DNA from: Seonamhaeicola algicola
GTDB lineage: Bacteria > Bacteroidota > Bacteroidia > Flavobacteriales > Flavobacteriaceae
Length of the DNA stretch: 64,000 nucleotides
NCBI RefSeq assembly: GCF_007997385.1
Contig: NZ_VOSC01000030.1
Coordinates: forward strand, 248,838 to 312,837
Direction: 5' to 3'
Below, piece by piece: positions 7,778 to 17,127 of this stretch; positions within the stretch are counted from its first letter, which is position 1, and the number at the start of each line of letters is the position of its first letter. The notes under the pieces were generated by a model that searched no databases, was not told where the DNA came from, and was given only the letters and a program-made list of their open reading frames with translations. Position numbers and translations under genes: made by a program.

Positions 7778-10696
7778 ATGCAACGCCATTTAACCCTAAC
7801 TATTTTAGCTTTTATTGCATTAGCTTTTAACACTAATGCCCAGAATTTACCTTACGGTTTTCCTGATACAGATAGAACTAAAATAAGCGTAAACCAAGGA
7901 TGGAAATTTAAACTAGGTAACCCTGAAGCAGAAAACTATGTGCCAAATTTAAACGACGCCTCTTGGGAAACTGTAAATATTCCGCACACATTAAAACTCA
8001 CATCATTAACACTTGATGGTTTACAAGATGATAAAACACAATTAATTTTCCATAGAGATGTTGGTTGGTACAGAAAAACTATTCCAGTTTCAAATTCAAA
8101 CAAAAAAGTATTTTTAGAATTTGAAGGTGCACACCAAGTTACAGACCTTTGGATTAACGGCAAACACGTGGGTAAGCACGCCGTTGGTGGTTACACACCA
8201 TTTCATTTTGATATAACTAATTATGTTACTAAAGGAACTAATAACCAAGTTACTATTTTAGTTGATAACAGACGTAATGAAATGATTCCTCCTGACCCAG
8301 GACCTTTTGATTATGTTAAATTTAGCGGACTTTACCGTGATGTATATCTTGTTGAAACCAACCCTGTACACATAACTTTTAACTGGGAAACGTTAAATTC
8401 TGGTGTTAACATTACCACACCAACCATTGATGTTGTAAACAAAAATGCTGTTATTTCCGTTAAAACAGCTGTAAAAAATGAAACAGATCAAGCCACCAAA
8501 TGCCAATTATTAACGCGTGTAATTGATAAAAACGGACTGGTGGTTTTACGCCTTACACAAGATGCTGATATTTGGCCAGGACAAGAGTTTCAATTTAACC
8601 AAATTGGAAGTTTAGAAGACAATGTCCATTTTTGGGACATAAACACACCTTACCTATACCGTGTAAACAGTGTGGTTTTAATTAATGGAAAAGAAGTTGA
8701 CTTTGTTGAAAACCGTATTGGTCTTAGAAAATTTGAATTAGATCCTGTTAGAGGTTTTATTTTAAACGGGAAACCCATTGAACTTATTGGTGCAAACCGT
8801 CATCAACAATATCCGTATTTAGGTGATGCCGTACCAAATGCACTTCATTATAAAGATATGGTTCAATTTAAAGAATATGGTTGGAATATTATGCGAACCG
8901 CTCACTACCCACAAGATAATGCTTTAATTGATGCTTGCGATGAATTAGGCATTCTTGTGTATGAAGAAGCACCTACATGGATTTCAATTTCAGACAAAGC
9001 ACTATGGTGGGATAACCTTGAGCAATCTGCAAGAACCATGGTACGTAATCACAGAAATCACCCGTCTATTGTCATGTGGGGTGCAGGTGTAAACCATCGC
9101 GGATACGTACCTAGAGTTCACAATACTATTAAACAAGAAGATCCAACACGCTTAACAGCATCACAAGGTGCCAGATGGACTGGTTGGCAAACCTCTGGTT
9201 TAACTGATATTAACGCTAACATGCTTTATGGCCCTTTCCTTTGGGACCGCAGCGAACCTATTTTCGCCATGGAAGGCGGTAGAGGTGCTGCTGCTGTAGC
9301 TCCTTACAAAAAGGATGTGTTAATGACAGGGTTAATATCATGGACAGCACACGCTTACTACACATTTCACCCAACACACAGTAGAGCTAATGACAAAAGA
9401 GACCGTACCAGAAGTGGTATGATGACTATTTTTAGAGATCCAAGACCTTATTTAGAATGGTATAAATCTGAACTTTTAGAAACTCCTTTTATTAATATAC
9501 ATGAAGAATGGGTGCCAAACACTAACGAAATTACCGTTTTTAGCAATGCTAATGAAGTAGCATTATCCTTAAACGGCAAACTAATTGAACGCTCAAAACC
9601 CAGTAATGATACTATTTATGATGGGTTAGACCACGCACCATTCCATTTTAAAAACATTAACTATTCTTCAGGAAAACTTGTTGCCAAAGGTTTCTTTAAT
9701 GATGGAAAAACTATTGAAACTACTAAACAAACACCAGGAAAACCATATGCCATAAAACTTGAATTAGATAATAATAACAGAACATTTACAGCCGACGGCA
9801 ATGATATTTTGGTTGCTTATGCTACTGTGGTTGACAAAAATGGCACACCTGTTTTTAACACCAATCATTTAATACACTTTTCGGTAAAAGGTGATGCTTC
9901 TATTATTGGAGATGATACTGATATTAATGCAAACCCTATGTTTACTGAATATGCTGTAGCTCCTGCATTAGTAAGAGCAGGAAATACCATAGGAAACATT
10001 ACTATTACTGCTAAATGCAAAGGTTTAAAATCTGCTAGTAGCACCGTTAATTTAGTTGCAAACAACACCAATATTATTCAAAAAAATGCCAAAGCCATTT
10101 ATGATTTTAAAAGTGAACGTGTAGATCTTGGTGCTGCAGACCAATTACTTCAGTTTGGGTGGCAACCTTGGTACGGATCTGATGAGGCTGAAAACACATA
10201 CACATTTAAAAATTTTGCAGGTGTTAATGCTAAAATATCAGCTGCTTCAAACGAAGGCGTTTTACGTTGGTTAGGCGAAATGAATGTTATTGGAAAATAT
10301 GGTTTTGCATATGGCGAAGGCGTAATTACTATTGATGATAAAGGTGTTAACTTGGTTTTTGAAAATCTTCCTAAAGGAAATTACAAATTAACCACATGGC
10401 ACCACGCACCAAGTAGCAATTCAGATTCTATGGACCCAAACAAAGACAAATTAAAATCACTGCAAATTCACAAACTACCATATGAAAAAGATATTGTTAT
10501 TTCTTCGGAAGCCCTAGTTGGTAAAAAACAAGTAAAAGCAAAAGTTACCGAAGGCAAAGAAATGCAATGGCAATCAGCAGGGTTAAGTGTTATTGAATTT
10601 GTTTCAGATGGTAACTCACCAGTTACTATAAACTTCAACGGAAAAGAAAACAAAGGCGTTTGGATAAATGCTTTTGAGTTAAGTGAATGGAAATAA
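7778..10696 (+). CDS. GH2 family glycoside hydrolase (putative beta-galactosidase)
   Basis: A 972-residue secreted GH2 protein with a signal peptide ending near residue 21 (TNAQ). It has a sugar-binding jelly roll (about 40-195), an immunoglobulin-like domain (about 205-315) and a TIM barrel (about 320-590, starting GFILNGKPIELIGANRH). Additional beta domains follow: a DUF4982-like part with an invasin-type Ig fold to about 770, and a CBM-like end. The nucleophile fits E499 in FAMEGG. The acid/base position, normally NE after a tryptophan, reads MWGAGVNHRG (residues 433-442), with no Glu. In an agar or porphyran locus GH2 enzymes remove beta-galactose from oligosaccharides. It is co-transcribed with the next gene (12-base gap) and follows the tandem CATTTGTT operator. 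Confidence 0.87.
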   Translation: MQRHLTLTILAFIALAFNTNAQNLPYGFPDTDRTKISVNQGWKFKLGNPEAENYVPNLNDASWETVNIPHTLKLTSLTLDGLQDDKTQLIFHRDVGWYRKTIPVSNSNKKVFLEFEGAHQVTDLWINGKHVGKHAVGGYTPFHFDITNYVTKGTNNQVTILVDNRRNEMIPPDPGPFDYVKFSGLYRDVYLVETNPVHITFNWETLNSGVNITTPTIDVVNKNAVISVKTAVKNETDQATKCQLLTRVIDKNGLVVLRLTQDADIWPGQEFQFNQIGSLEDNVHFWDINTPYLYRVNSVVLINGKEVDFVENRIGLRKFELDPVRGFILNGKPIELIGANRHQQYPYLGDAVPNALHYKDMVQFKEYGWNIMRTAHYPQDNALIDACDELGILVYEEAPTWISISDKALWWDNLEQSARTMVRNHRNHPSIVMWGAGVNHRGYVPRVHNTIKQEDPTRLTASQGARWTGWQTSGLTDINANMLYGPFLWDRSEPIFAMEGGRGAAAVAPYKKDVLMTGLISWTAHAYYTFHPTHSRANDKRDRTRSGMMTIFRDPRPYLEWYKSELLETPFINIHEEWVPNTNEITVFSNANEVALSLNGKLIERSKPSNDTIYDGLDHAPFHFKNINYSSGKLVAKGFFNDGKTIETTKQTPGKPYAIKLELDNNNRTFTADGNDILVAYATVVDKNGTPVFNTNHLIHFSVKGDASIIGDDTDINANPMFTEYAVAPALVRAGNTIGNITITAKCKGLKSASSTVNLVANNTNIIQKNAKAIYDFKSERVDLGAADQLLQFGWQPWYGSDEAENTYTFKNFAGVNAKISAASNEGVLRWLGEMNVIGKYGFAYGEGVITIDDKGVNLVFENLPKGNYKLTTWHHAPSSNSDSMDPNKDKLKSLQIHKLPYEKDIVISSEALVGKKQVKAKVTEGKEMQWQSAGLSVIEFVSDGNSPVTINFNGKENKGVWINAFELSEWK

Positions 10697-10708
10697 ACCC
10701 AAATAATT

Positions 10709-12808
10709 ATGCCACACAGTATAAACTTACAAAAATGGTCAGTAGCAATTATTATGCTATTGACCATTTCTTGTAAAAAACAACCAAAATCTATTTTATT
10801 TTACACTGAAGAAACAACCAAAAACTCATGCTTTTATGGCCTAAACAAGCTTAAAAACCAACTAAAAAAAACTAAAATCAACCTAATTGAAACTCAACAA
10901 AAAAACGATGCGCAATTAGTTATAAATTTAAATGAGAATATCGTTAAAAACGATGGTTACATCATAAACAAAACAGGTACTCAAACCATATTAACTGCCA
11001 ATAACAATAGAGGAATAATTTATGGGCTACAAGATATAAGTGAACAAATTACACCCAACAATAACTGGAAAAACATAACCACCAAACAAACAAAATCCCA
11101 CTATAACTTTAGAGCCATTAAATTTAATTTACCCTGGTTTTCATACAGAAAAGGTAAAAACTTGTCCCTTCATTATGAAACGTGTAGAGATTTAAAATTT
11201 TGGGAGTCATTTCTAGACATGATGGTAGAAAATAAATTTAATGTACTATCATTATGGAGTTTACACCCATACATATACATGGTTCAACCTAAAAACTTTC
11301 TAAATGCTTCACCTTTTACAAACAAAGAATTTAAAGAATGGCAAGCCTTTTGGAAAGCACTATTTAAAATGGCTAAACAACGTGGCATTGAAACCTACAT
11401 TGTTAATTGGAATATTTTTGTTTCAGAAGAATTTGCTCAAGCTTATGGTGCTGCTGAATACTCAAAAGACAGTGGTTTTTGGGGTGAAGGAGAAACAAAT
11501 GAAAGTATTGAAAAATATACCAAAGAAATTGTAACGCAAACCATTAATGAATACCCAAATTTAACTGGCATAGGCATTACTTTAGGTGAACGCATGGGAG
11601 GTATGACATCACAAATGAGAAAAGATTGGATTAACAGAACCATTATTGCCGGTATTAAAGAAGCTAACAGAGAAGCAAAACTTTTTTACAGAGCCCCTTT
11701 ATCTGCTGGTTTATCAAGTGAAGGCACAGTAAGTAAATCAACCGAAATTTTAACTCGTGAAGCCCTTGAAAATATAGGTCTTAAAAATGATGTTCATTTA
11801 GGTTTTAAATTTAATTGGTCGCACGGGCACTCGTCTCCAAAACTTTCTATAGTACATGGTGGTATATTAACAGATACTTACTGGAAACCTAAACCAAAAA
11901 ATTACAAAGGCATTTATACAGTAAGAAACGAAGATTTTTTTGCCTTACGTTGGGCACAACCAGATTTTATAAGAGCATTTATTGGTAATAACAGCCAAGA
12001 GTATATAGACGGTACCATAATTGGTTCTGAAACATATATTCCTGCAAAAGACTATATCACAAAAAATGAACACCGTACTTGGAATTATGCTTTTGAGAGA
12101 CAGTGGTTATTTTATAAAACTTGGGGTAATTTGCTATATAATAAAACTACCCCAGACACTTATTTTGAAAACGCTTTAAAGAAAAAATTTAGTATAACTG
12201 AAACAAATAAACTTCTTAAAGCATGGAAACAAGCATCAATGAATGCTAACCGCTTTGCCAGTTTTCACCAAGGTACTTGGGATGCCACAATTTATACCGA
12301 AGGGTTTACTACCGTTGGAGGTAAGTTTATTGACATTAATAAATTTATAAACCACCCTGTTTTAGACTCTAGCTATGTAAATATTAAAGATTTTGTTGCT
12401 GGAAATTACACAAAAGCACATATAACACCATTAAAATTAGCTGAAACAACAGAACGTGAAAGTAATGAGGCTATAAACACAGCCAAATTTTTAAAAGAAA
12501 AACACCCCGAAAACAAACGCTTGCAAATAGAGTTAAATGATATTGAAGCTTGGGGATATTTCGGACTGTATTTTGCCTCTAAAATACGTGGTGGTGTTGC
12601 CCTAGAAAATTATAGAACAAACAACGATAAAGAACAGCAAAAAAAAGCCATACAGTTTTTAGAATTTGGCCTAAAACAATGGTGGCATTATACCAATACC
12701 TTAAATCGTTTTAATGTAGACACTATGCCACATCAATTTAACCCTAAATTTTCATTTTCAGAACTTTTAAATGATGTTCAAAACGATATTCTAATAGCAA
12801 AAGAATAA
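10709..12808 (+). CDS. Unclassified lipoprotein hydrolase with GH20/GH67-like N-terminal domain
   Basis: A 699-residue lipoprotein (signal ends LLTISC, Cys22). Residues about 28-120 resemble the small alpha/beta domain in front of GH20, GH67 and GH115 catalytic barrels, including NDGYIINKTG and NNNRGIIYGLQDI. Residues about 130-500 look like a TIM barrel (NFRAIKFNLPW, DMMVENKFNVLSLWSLHPY, GIGITLGERMGG, DGTIIGSETYIP), with E294 and E441 as plausible catalytic acids. The remainder is helical. I cannot place it in a numbered GH family. It lies 12 bases after the GH2 gene and before a strong terminator, so it probably acts on the same galactan fragments at the periplasmic or outer face. An exo-acting alpha-glycosidase is one possibility only. 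Confidence 0.8.
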   Translation: MPHSINLQKWSVAIIMLLTISCKKQPKSILFYTEETTKNSCFYGLNKLKNQLKKTKINLIETQQKNDAQLVINLNENIVKNDGYIINKTGTQTILTANNNRGIIYGLQDISEQITPNNNWKNITTKQTKSHYNFRAIKFNLPWFSYRKGKNLSLHYETCRDLKFWESFLDMMVENKFNVLSLWSLHPYIYMVQPKNFLNASPFTNKEFKEWQAFWKALFKMAKQRGIETYIVNWNIFVSEEFAQAYGAAEYSKDSGFWGEGETNESIEKYTKEIVTQTINEYPNLTGIGITLGERMGGMTSQMRKDWINRTIIAGIKEANREAKLFYRAPLSAGLSSEGTVSKSTEILTREALENIGLKNDVHLGFKFNWSHGHSSPKLSIVHGGILTDTYWKPKPKNYKGIYTVRNEDFFALRWAQPDFIRAFIGNNSQEYIDGTIIGSETYIPAKDYITKNEHRTWNYAFERQWLFYKTWGNLLYNKTTPDTYFENALKKKFSITETNKLLKAWKQASMNANRFASFHQGTWDATIYTEGFTTVGGKFIDINKFINHPVLDSSYVNIKDFVAGNYTKAHITPLKLAETTERESNEAINTAKFLKEKHPENKRLQIELNDIEAWGYFGLYFASKIRGGVALENYRTNNDKEQQKKAIQFLEFGLKQWWHYTNTLNRFNVDTMPHQFNPKFSFSELLNDVQNDILIAKE

Positions 12809-12828
12809 ATTAAATAGTTCATAATAAT

Positions 12829-12862
12829 AAAAAAGGTTAGAGTGTAAGCTCTAACCTTTTTT
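12829..12862. terminator. Bidirectional rho-independent terminator
   Basis: A perfect 14-base inverted repeat: 12829-12842 (core GGTTAGAG) pairs with 12849-12862 (core CTCTAACC), loop TGTAAG. It is flanked by A-runs and T-runs on both sides. It lies between the convergent genes ending at 12808 and 12880 and can stop both transcripts. Confidence 0.9.
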
Positions 12863-12879
12863 ATTACTGTTTTTTTAAT

Positions 12880-14691
12880 TTACTTTTTTTGAATGTAAAC
12901 CACCCAATCTTTCGTTTTATCTTTTGGTGGTAAACCTAAAGACTGTTTTCCTGAATTTTTTATAGTTTTTACACTACCTTTTTGAAGTTTACCTCCTGTT
13001 CTTGGGTTATACCACAACACCGAATATGTTCCTGGATTATCTTTAAAATCTAACATAGCCTCACCTCCATTTTTTAAAAACACCACATAAGTTTCACCTT
13101 CATTAGCTAAAACATAATCACCTTTTGTTGATATTAAAGTATCATTTGATAGCATTTTAGCAACAGGAATCTTGTTATCATTAAAAAAATCTAAACAAAT
13201 TTTTCCTTGGTCCCAGAATAAATCTCTTGAGCGGTAATCTTCACATGTTAAATCTGAGTGTGCATGCTTATAGCCAAAGTACCACTCAGTGCCCCAAGCA
13301 CCTGCCATCATAGCACCCCAAAGTCCGTTTTTTCTAGCATCATTATGCTCAGGATCTTCATCATCAGGTAATAATGAATGTTGGGCATCACCAGGTTCAT
13401 CACAAGCTACGGCCCAAGTTTTACCTTCAGCTTCAGCTTCTTTCAAAATACGTAAAACACTATTATGAACATTGCTAAAATCGGCTTTATTAGTTTGTAA
13501 AGAGGCCCCTGTAAATTTACTGTTTTTTCCGTAAACACCTGTAAACCAATTACCATTATGAATTACAATATGATGCTTATAAGGATCTATTTCACTTACA
13601 TAATTTGCTAATGTTAAACGCCCTTGTACATCTACTGGAAAAGTACGTGGTGGATTTTGCCAATCGCCAGTTTCTTCACATAAATTCCAATTTAAAGCCA
13701 AATGGTGTCCAAAACGTGCAATTAGCTCTCGGTAATATAGCTTGGTGTATAAACCAACACCACCATTATCTAACAAGCCTTGGTTTTCAGCCTCTAAGGT
13801 TTTGAAATGTAAAAACATACCCAAAGCACCGGCGTGTTCAAAAATAATTTCCCATTGATCTAATTTTGAAACATCAAACCTATCTTTTGTATTATAATCT
13901 GTGTATGGAAATACGTTTTTATCATCACCTTCAATATTCATAGTAATAAAAGAAAACACATTCATACCTTTTGATGCTAGGTAATTTACAGCACCAATAA
14001 TATCTTTTCCTTTTCCGTTTTGCCATGTTGGATTTCCTTGTTTCCAGTCTTTTTCATGTGCTTCCCATGATTTTACTAAATCATCTTTAAATCCGTCATT
14101 ATGAAATGTACCATCAAATTCTTCATAAGCTAAAAAATTCTCAGGGGCATCTGCTCCACATTTCAAAAAGTATTCACCGGTTTCAGCAAACTTCAAATAA
14201 CGCTCGCCAACGTACTGCAGTCTTCCTTTAGCACGCATATCTCTACCTGTTTTATCGGTGTTTTCAACTACAAAAGATCCTTCTTTATTATCCATAAATC
14301 CGGCAGACTTCAACTTATTAGAAACACGTACCGCAGCCCATTTATCTTTTACAAACCGTACTTTATAATGCCACTCACCAACAGCATCGGCGGCAAAATG
14401 TACACGCCAAACATTACCTTTTGTGGCACTTGTGTTGGCGGCATTACCATCGGCTGCAAAATACCCTGGAATTGTATAATTTTTTCCAGAATTTTTATGT
14501 GTGAAGGTTACATCTAGTTTGTAGTTTAAAAACGGATTATCTTCTGCATTTTCTGATGTTTCTGGGCCTTCAAACTCTAAGGTTATTTTATGCCATTTTT
14601 TTAATTCGCCTTTTATTGTTTGTGCTTTAGTTGTTTGAAACACTAGCAATAACATTGCTAAAAAAATGAATGTGGTGGTGTTTTTACGCAT
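12880..14691 (-). CDS. DUF5060-domain putative glycoside hydrolase
   Basis: A 603-residue secreted protein (signal peptide to about residue 23, TTKAQ). Residues about 28-150 are a DUF5060 beta-sandwich (WHKITLEFEGP, GNVWRVHFAADAVGEWHYKV). Residues about 165-520 are a TIM barrel, and the end is a small sandwich like the putative collagen-binding domain found after such barrels (YVVFLKNGG, SVLWYNPRTGG). Candidate acids are E339/E340 in LNWNLCEETGDW and E432 in VACDEPGDA. This architecture is common in marine Bacteroidota beside sulfatases, and related barrels act on red-algal galactans, but no specific activity can be read here. The gene starts 2 bases after the dehydrogenase-like gene and ends at the terminator at 12829. 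Confidence 0.78.
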   Translation of the reverse strand: MRKNTTTFIFLAMLLLVFQTTKAQTIKGELKKWHKITLEFEGPETSENAEDNPFLNYKLDVTFTHKNSGKNYTIPGYFAADGNAANTSATKGNVWRVHFAADAVGEWHYKVRFVKDKWAAVRVSNKLKSAGFMDNKEGSFVVENTDKTGRDMRAKGRLQYVGERYLKFAETGEYFLKCGADAPENFLAYEEFDGTFHNDGFKDDLVKSWEAHEKDWKQGNPTWQNGKGKDIIGAVNYLASKGMNVFSFITMNIEGDDKNVFPYTDYNTKDRFDVSKLDQWEIIFEHAGALGMFLHFKTLEAENQGLLDNGGVGLYTKLYYRELIARFGHHLALNWNLCEETGDWQNPPRTFPVDVQGRLTLANYVSEIDPYKHHIVIHNGNWFTGVYGKNSKFTGASLQTNKADFSNVHNSVLRILKEAEAEGKTWAVACDEPGDAQHSLLPDDEDPEHNDARKNGLWGAMMAGAWGTEWYFGYKHAHSDLTCEDYRSRDLFWDQGKICLDFFNDNKIPVAKMLSNDTLISTKGDYVLANEGETYVVFLKNGGEAMLDFKDNPGTYSVLWYNPRTGGKLQKGSVKTIKNSGKQSLGLPPKDKTKDWVVYIQKK

Positions 14692-14693
14692 GT

Positions 14694-16889
14694 TTATTTG
14701 TTTTTATATAATTCTTTAATAGTAAAATAATCTTCTTTATTTTTAATTTGGCTTCTTATTTGTTGCACTTGCCAACCACCAACAGGAGATGCGTTGTTAA
14801 ACTCTTTTCTTACGTAAGTTAAAACGCTGGCTAACCAATCATTATCTTGGTGTTTCATACCAACCATAACACCAGAATAGGTTTTCCCGTCAATAGGCCC
14901 TGTTAAGCCATTAAGTATAATTTTGGTGGTAATATCTTTATTGCCTTTTACTCTTGGTGAGCCAACTAACGCTGGTGCTAAACCATCAATACCTTCGCCA
15001 TTTTTACCATGGCAAGCTGCACATATGCTGTTATAGTTTTTGTAACCTTCAATGATATTTTTTCTAACATGCGAGTTTTCTAAAACATATTTCTTTTTTA
15101 GTTGCTCTATTACGGGTGGCACTTCTTTTATGCCTTCTTCTCCTGTAACTTTTACAACTTCATTGTTTGGATGAGCAGCCATAATTTCTTTAATTAGGCT
15201 TTTAACTTCAGGTGTTTTGTTGGCCCTAAGTGACAATAGCAACTGTACTATAACATTAATATCTGTATCTGTTTTCATGCTTGCTAATGCAGAAAAAATT
15301 GCTGCATTGCCCTTAGCATGAAAAGCTTCACTTAACCTTAAAGCAGCTTGTTTTACACGTGCATCTTCATCTTTTAAAGCTTTAAGTACTGTACTTTCAT
15401 TTATAGCATCTAACCCTTCTAGTGTCCATAAAGCATGTAGTCTTTCCAGCGGCTTACCCTTAGAAGCCATACTTTGAAGTTTTGGAATTACCGATGTATC
15501 TTTCTTTAAAATAATAAGTTTTTGTGCATTAAGCCTGTACCAACCGTTGGCATGCCCTAAATATGGCAATAATGATTTGGCCGATTTATCTAAAAGGTTT
15601 TCTACTTTTGAAGGTTTAATTTCATCATGCACAATTCTATAAATTCTACCTTTACCTATGTTTTTATCCAGTCCTTTTTCTTCAATTACAGGTCTTAAAA
15701 AGCTACCTTTTCGGGTCCAGTTTCCTTCCTGAATAATACCTCGGTACATATCTACTATATATAAACAACCATCGGGCCCTGTTTTAGTATCAACAGGTCT
15801 GAAATTCATATCAGTAGAGGCTAAAAATTCTGTTTGTTCGTATGGGTTTTTAAGTACTTTTTTACCATTTATGTTTTCAACTTTTGCACGTCTAATTAAT
15901 CTTCCAACAGGCTCAGGGATAAACAAGTCACCGTAAAGATTTGGTGGTAATTTATCTCCTAAATAAATAGCTTGCCCACAACTTGCTGTAAAATGGTTAA
16001 GTGTACCATCTTCTCGCAACCTTTTTAAGCCGCCTTGAACATCGGGTGTTCCTGTAATGGGCCATACTTGCTCAAAACCTTCTTCCCATTTTCCTTCTAA
16101 TTCTAAAGTACCGTAGTATGGGTGTTGTTGGTAACCTAATGCTGGTACTTCACCTCCTGCACTAGAGTAATATAATTGACCTATTTCATCTTGTGTTAAC
16201 CCCCATTGACCATTAGGAGCATCTTGTAAAGTATCTGCTTCAATTTTTCCTCTGGTAAACCTGTAGCGAATAGAGTTTTTTGATAAATATAACCAATTAT
16301 CAATACCCCAAAGCATGCTAGCAGATTGGTGCTCTAAATTAGAATTATCGCGCTTTGGTGCATCTAAAAGTTTAATTTTTTCATCGGCTACATTATCTCC
16401 ATCAGTATCTCTATAACTCCAAATATGTCGGTTGTAAGTTTCACCAACAATAAGTCTATCGTCTAACGGCATTATAATTCTTGGTAGAATAATACTATCA
16501 ATAAAAACGGTACTTTTATCCATTTTACCATCGTTATCTAAATCTTCTAAAACTGAAATTCTACTCCAAGGTTTCTGTTGGTTGGTACCATCAACATCTT
16601 GCATGTAAGTAAGCATTTCTGCCACATACATTTTTCCGTTTCCATCCCATTCAATAGCTACGGGCTCATTTATCATAGGTTCACTAGCAACAAGTTCTAC
16701 CCTGTAACCCTCAGGCAAATGCATGGTTTTAATACTTTCTTCGGGTGATAGAAAATCTATTGGCGGATCTTTAACTATTGCTGGTTTTGTGTAAATAACA
16801 TCAGCATATACTTTTTTCTCTTTTTTACAGCTAGAGAATATTAATGCCACCAAACAAAAGGTAGCTAAATGGTACATGTTCAATTTCAT
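14694..16889 (-). CDS. Sorbosone-dehydrogenase-like propeller with HEAT repeats and cytochrome c domain
   Basis: A 731-residue lipoprotein (IFSSC). Residues about 55-420 form a PQQ-dependent glucose/sorbosone dehydrogenase-like propeller (LPEGYRVELVASEP, DLDNDGKMDKS, TGPDGCLYIVDMYRGI), as in the PVC-type membrane-bound dehydrogenase group. Residues about 430-590 look like HEAT repeats. A cytochrome c domain follows, with heme site CAACH at 623-627 and a Met ligand near 675-678. The expected role is extracytoplasmic oxidation, perhaps of a sugar, with electrons passed to heme; substrate and cofactor are not proven. It heads a two-gene operon with the DUF5060 hydrolase. A motif resembling the CATTTGTT site lies 58-84 bases upstream. 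Confidence 0.83.
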   Translation of the reverse strand: MKLNMYHLATFCLVALIFSSCKKEKKVYADVIYTKPAIVKDPPIDFLSPEESIKTMHLPEGYRVELVASEPMINEPVAIEWDGNGKMYVAEMLTYMQDVDGTNQQKPWSRISVLEDLDNDGKMDKSTVFIDSIILPRIIMPLDDRLIVGETYNRHIWSYRDTDGDNVADEKIKLLDAPKRDNSNLEHQSASMLWGIDNWLYLSKNSIRYRFTRGKIEADTLQDAPNGQWGLTQDEIGQLYYSSAGGEVPALGYQQHPYYGTLELEGKWEEGFEQVWPITGTPDVQGGLKRLREDGTLNHFTASCGQAIYLGDKLPPNLYGDLFIPEPVGRLIRRAKVENINGKKVLKNPYEQTEFLASTDMNFRPVDTKTGPDGCLYIVDMYRGIIQEGNWTRKGSFLRPVIEEKGLDKNIGKGRIYRIVHDEIKPSKVENLLDKSAKSLLPYLGHANGWYRLNAQKLIILKKDTSVIPKLQSMASKGKPLERLHALWTLEGLDAINESTVLKALKDEDARVKQAALRLSEAFHAKGNAAIFSALASMKTDTDINVIVQLLLSLRANKTPEVKSLIKEIMAAHPNNEVVKVTGEEGIKEVPPVIEQLKKKYVLENSHVRKNIIEGYKNYNSICAACHGKNGEGIDGLAPALVGSPRVKGNKDITTKIILNGLTGPIDGKTYSGVMVGMKHQDNDWLASVLTYVRKEFNNASPVGGWQVQQIRSQIKNKEDYFTIKELYKNK

Positions 16890-16946
16890 TTAATGTGAAT
16901 TTAGTTTATGCTGCAAAATAAAAATTTAGTCATTGTTTATACACCA

Positions 16947-16973
16947 TATTTGTTTCAATAACGATAACAAATG
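16947..16973. promoter_or_regulatory. Inverted CATTTGTT-type repeat upstream of cytochrome c dehydrogenase
   Basis: TATTTGTT (16947-16954) and AACAAATG (16966-16973) form an inverted repeat with 7 of 8 base pairs matching and an 11-base spacer. The second arm is the exact reverse complement of the octamer repeated at 7693 and 30139. It is 58 bases upstream of the start at 16889. No clear promoter core could be assigned here. Confidence 0.4.
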
Positions 16974-17075
16974 TTTCATTTTTTCAAACTTAATAAAAGC
17001 TATCATACATTTTATAAGCTAGATTAGTTACCCCGCTAATTTGACCAATAATTACTACTTTACTTTTTATATACA

Positions 17076-17108
17076 AAAAGGCGCATTGTAATTAACAATG
17101 CGCCTTTT
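17076..17108 (-). terminator. Rho-independent terminator of the anhydro-galactose operon
   Basis: A 14-base stem (core GGCGCATTGT at 17080-17089 with ACAATGCGCC at 17095-17104, extended by A/T pairs) and a 5-base loop AATTA. On the minus strand it is followed by a T-run. It lies just after the stop of the RhaT-like gene. Confidence 0.88.
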
Positions 17109-17127
17109 AATTATTTAAATTATATTA

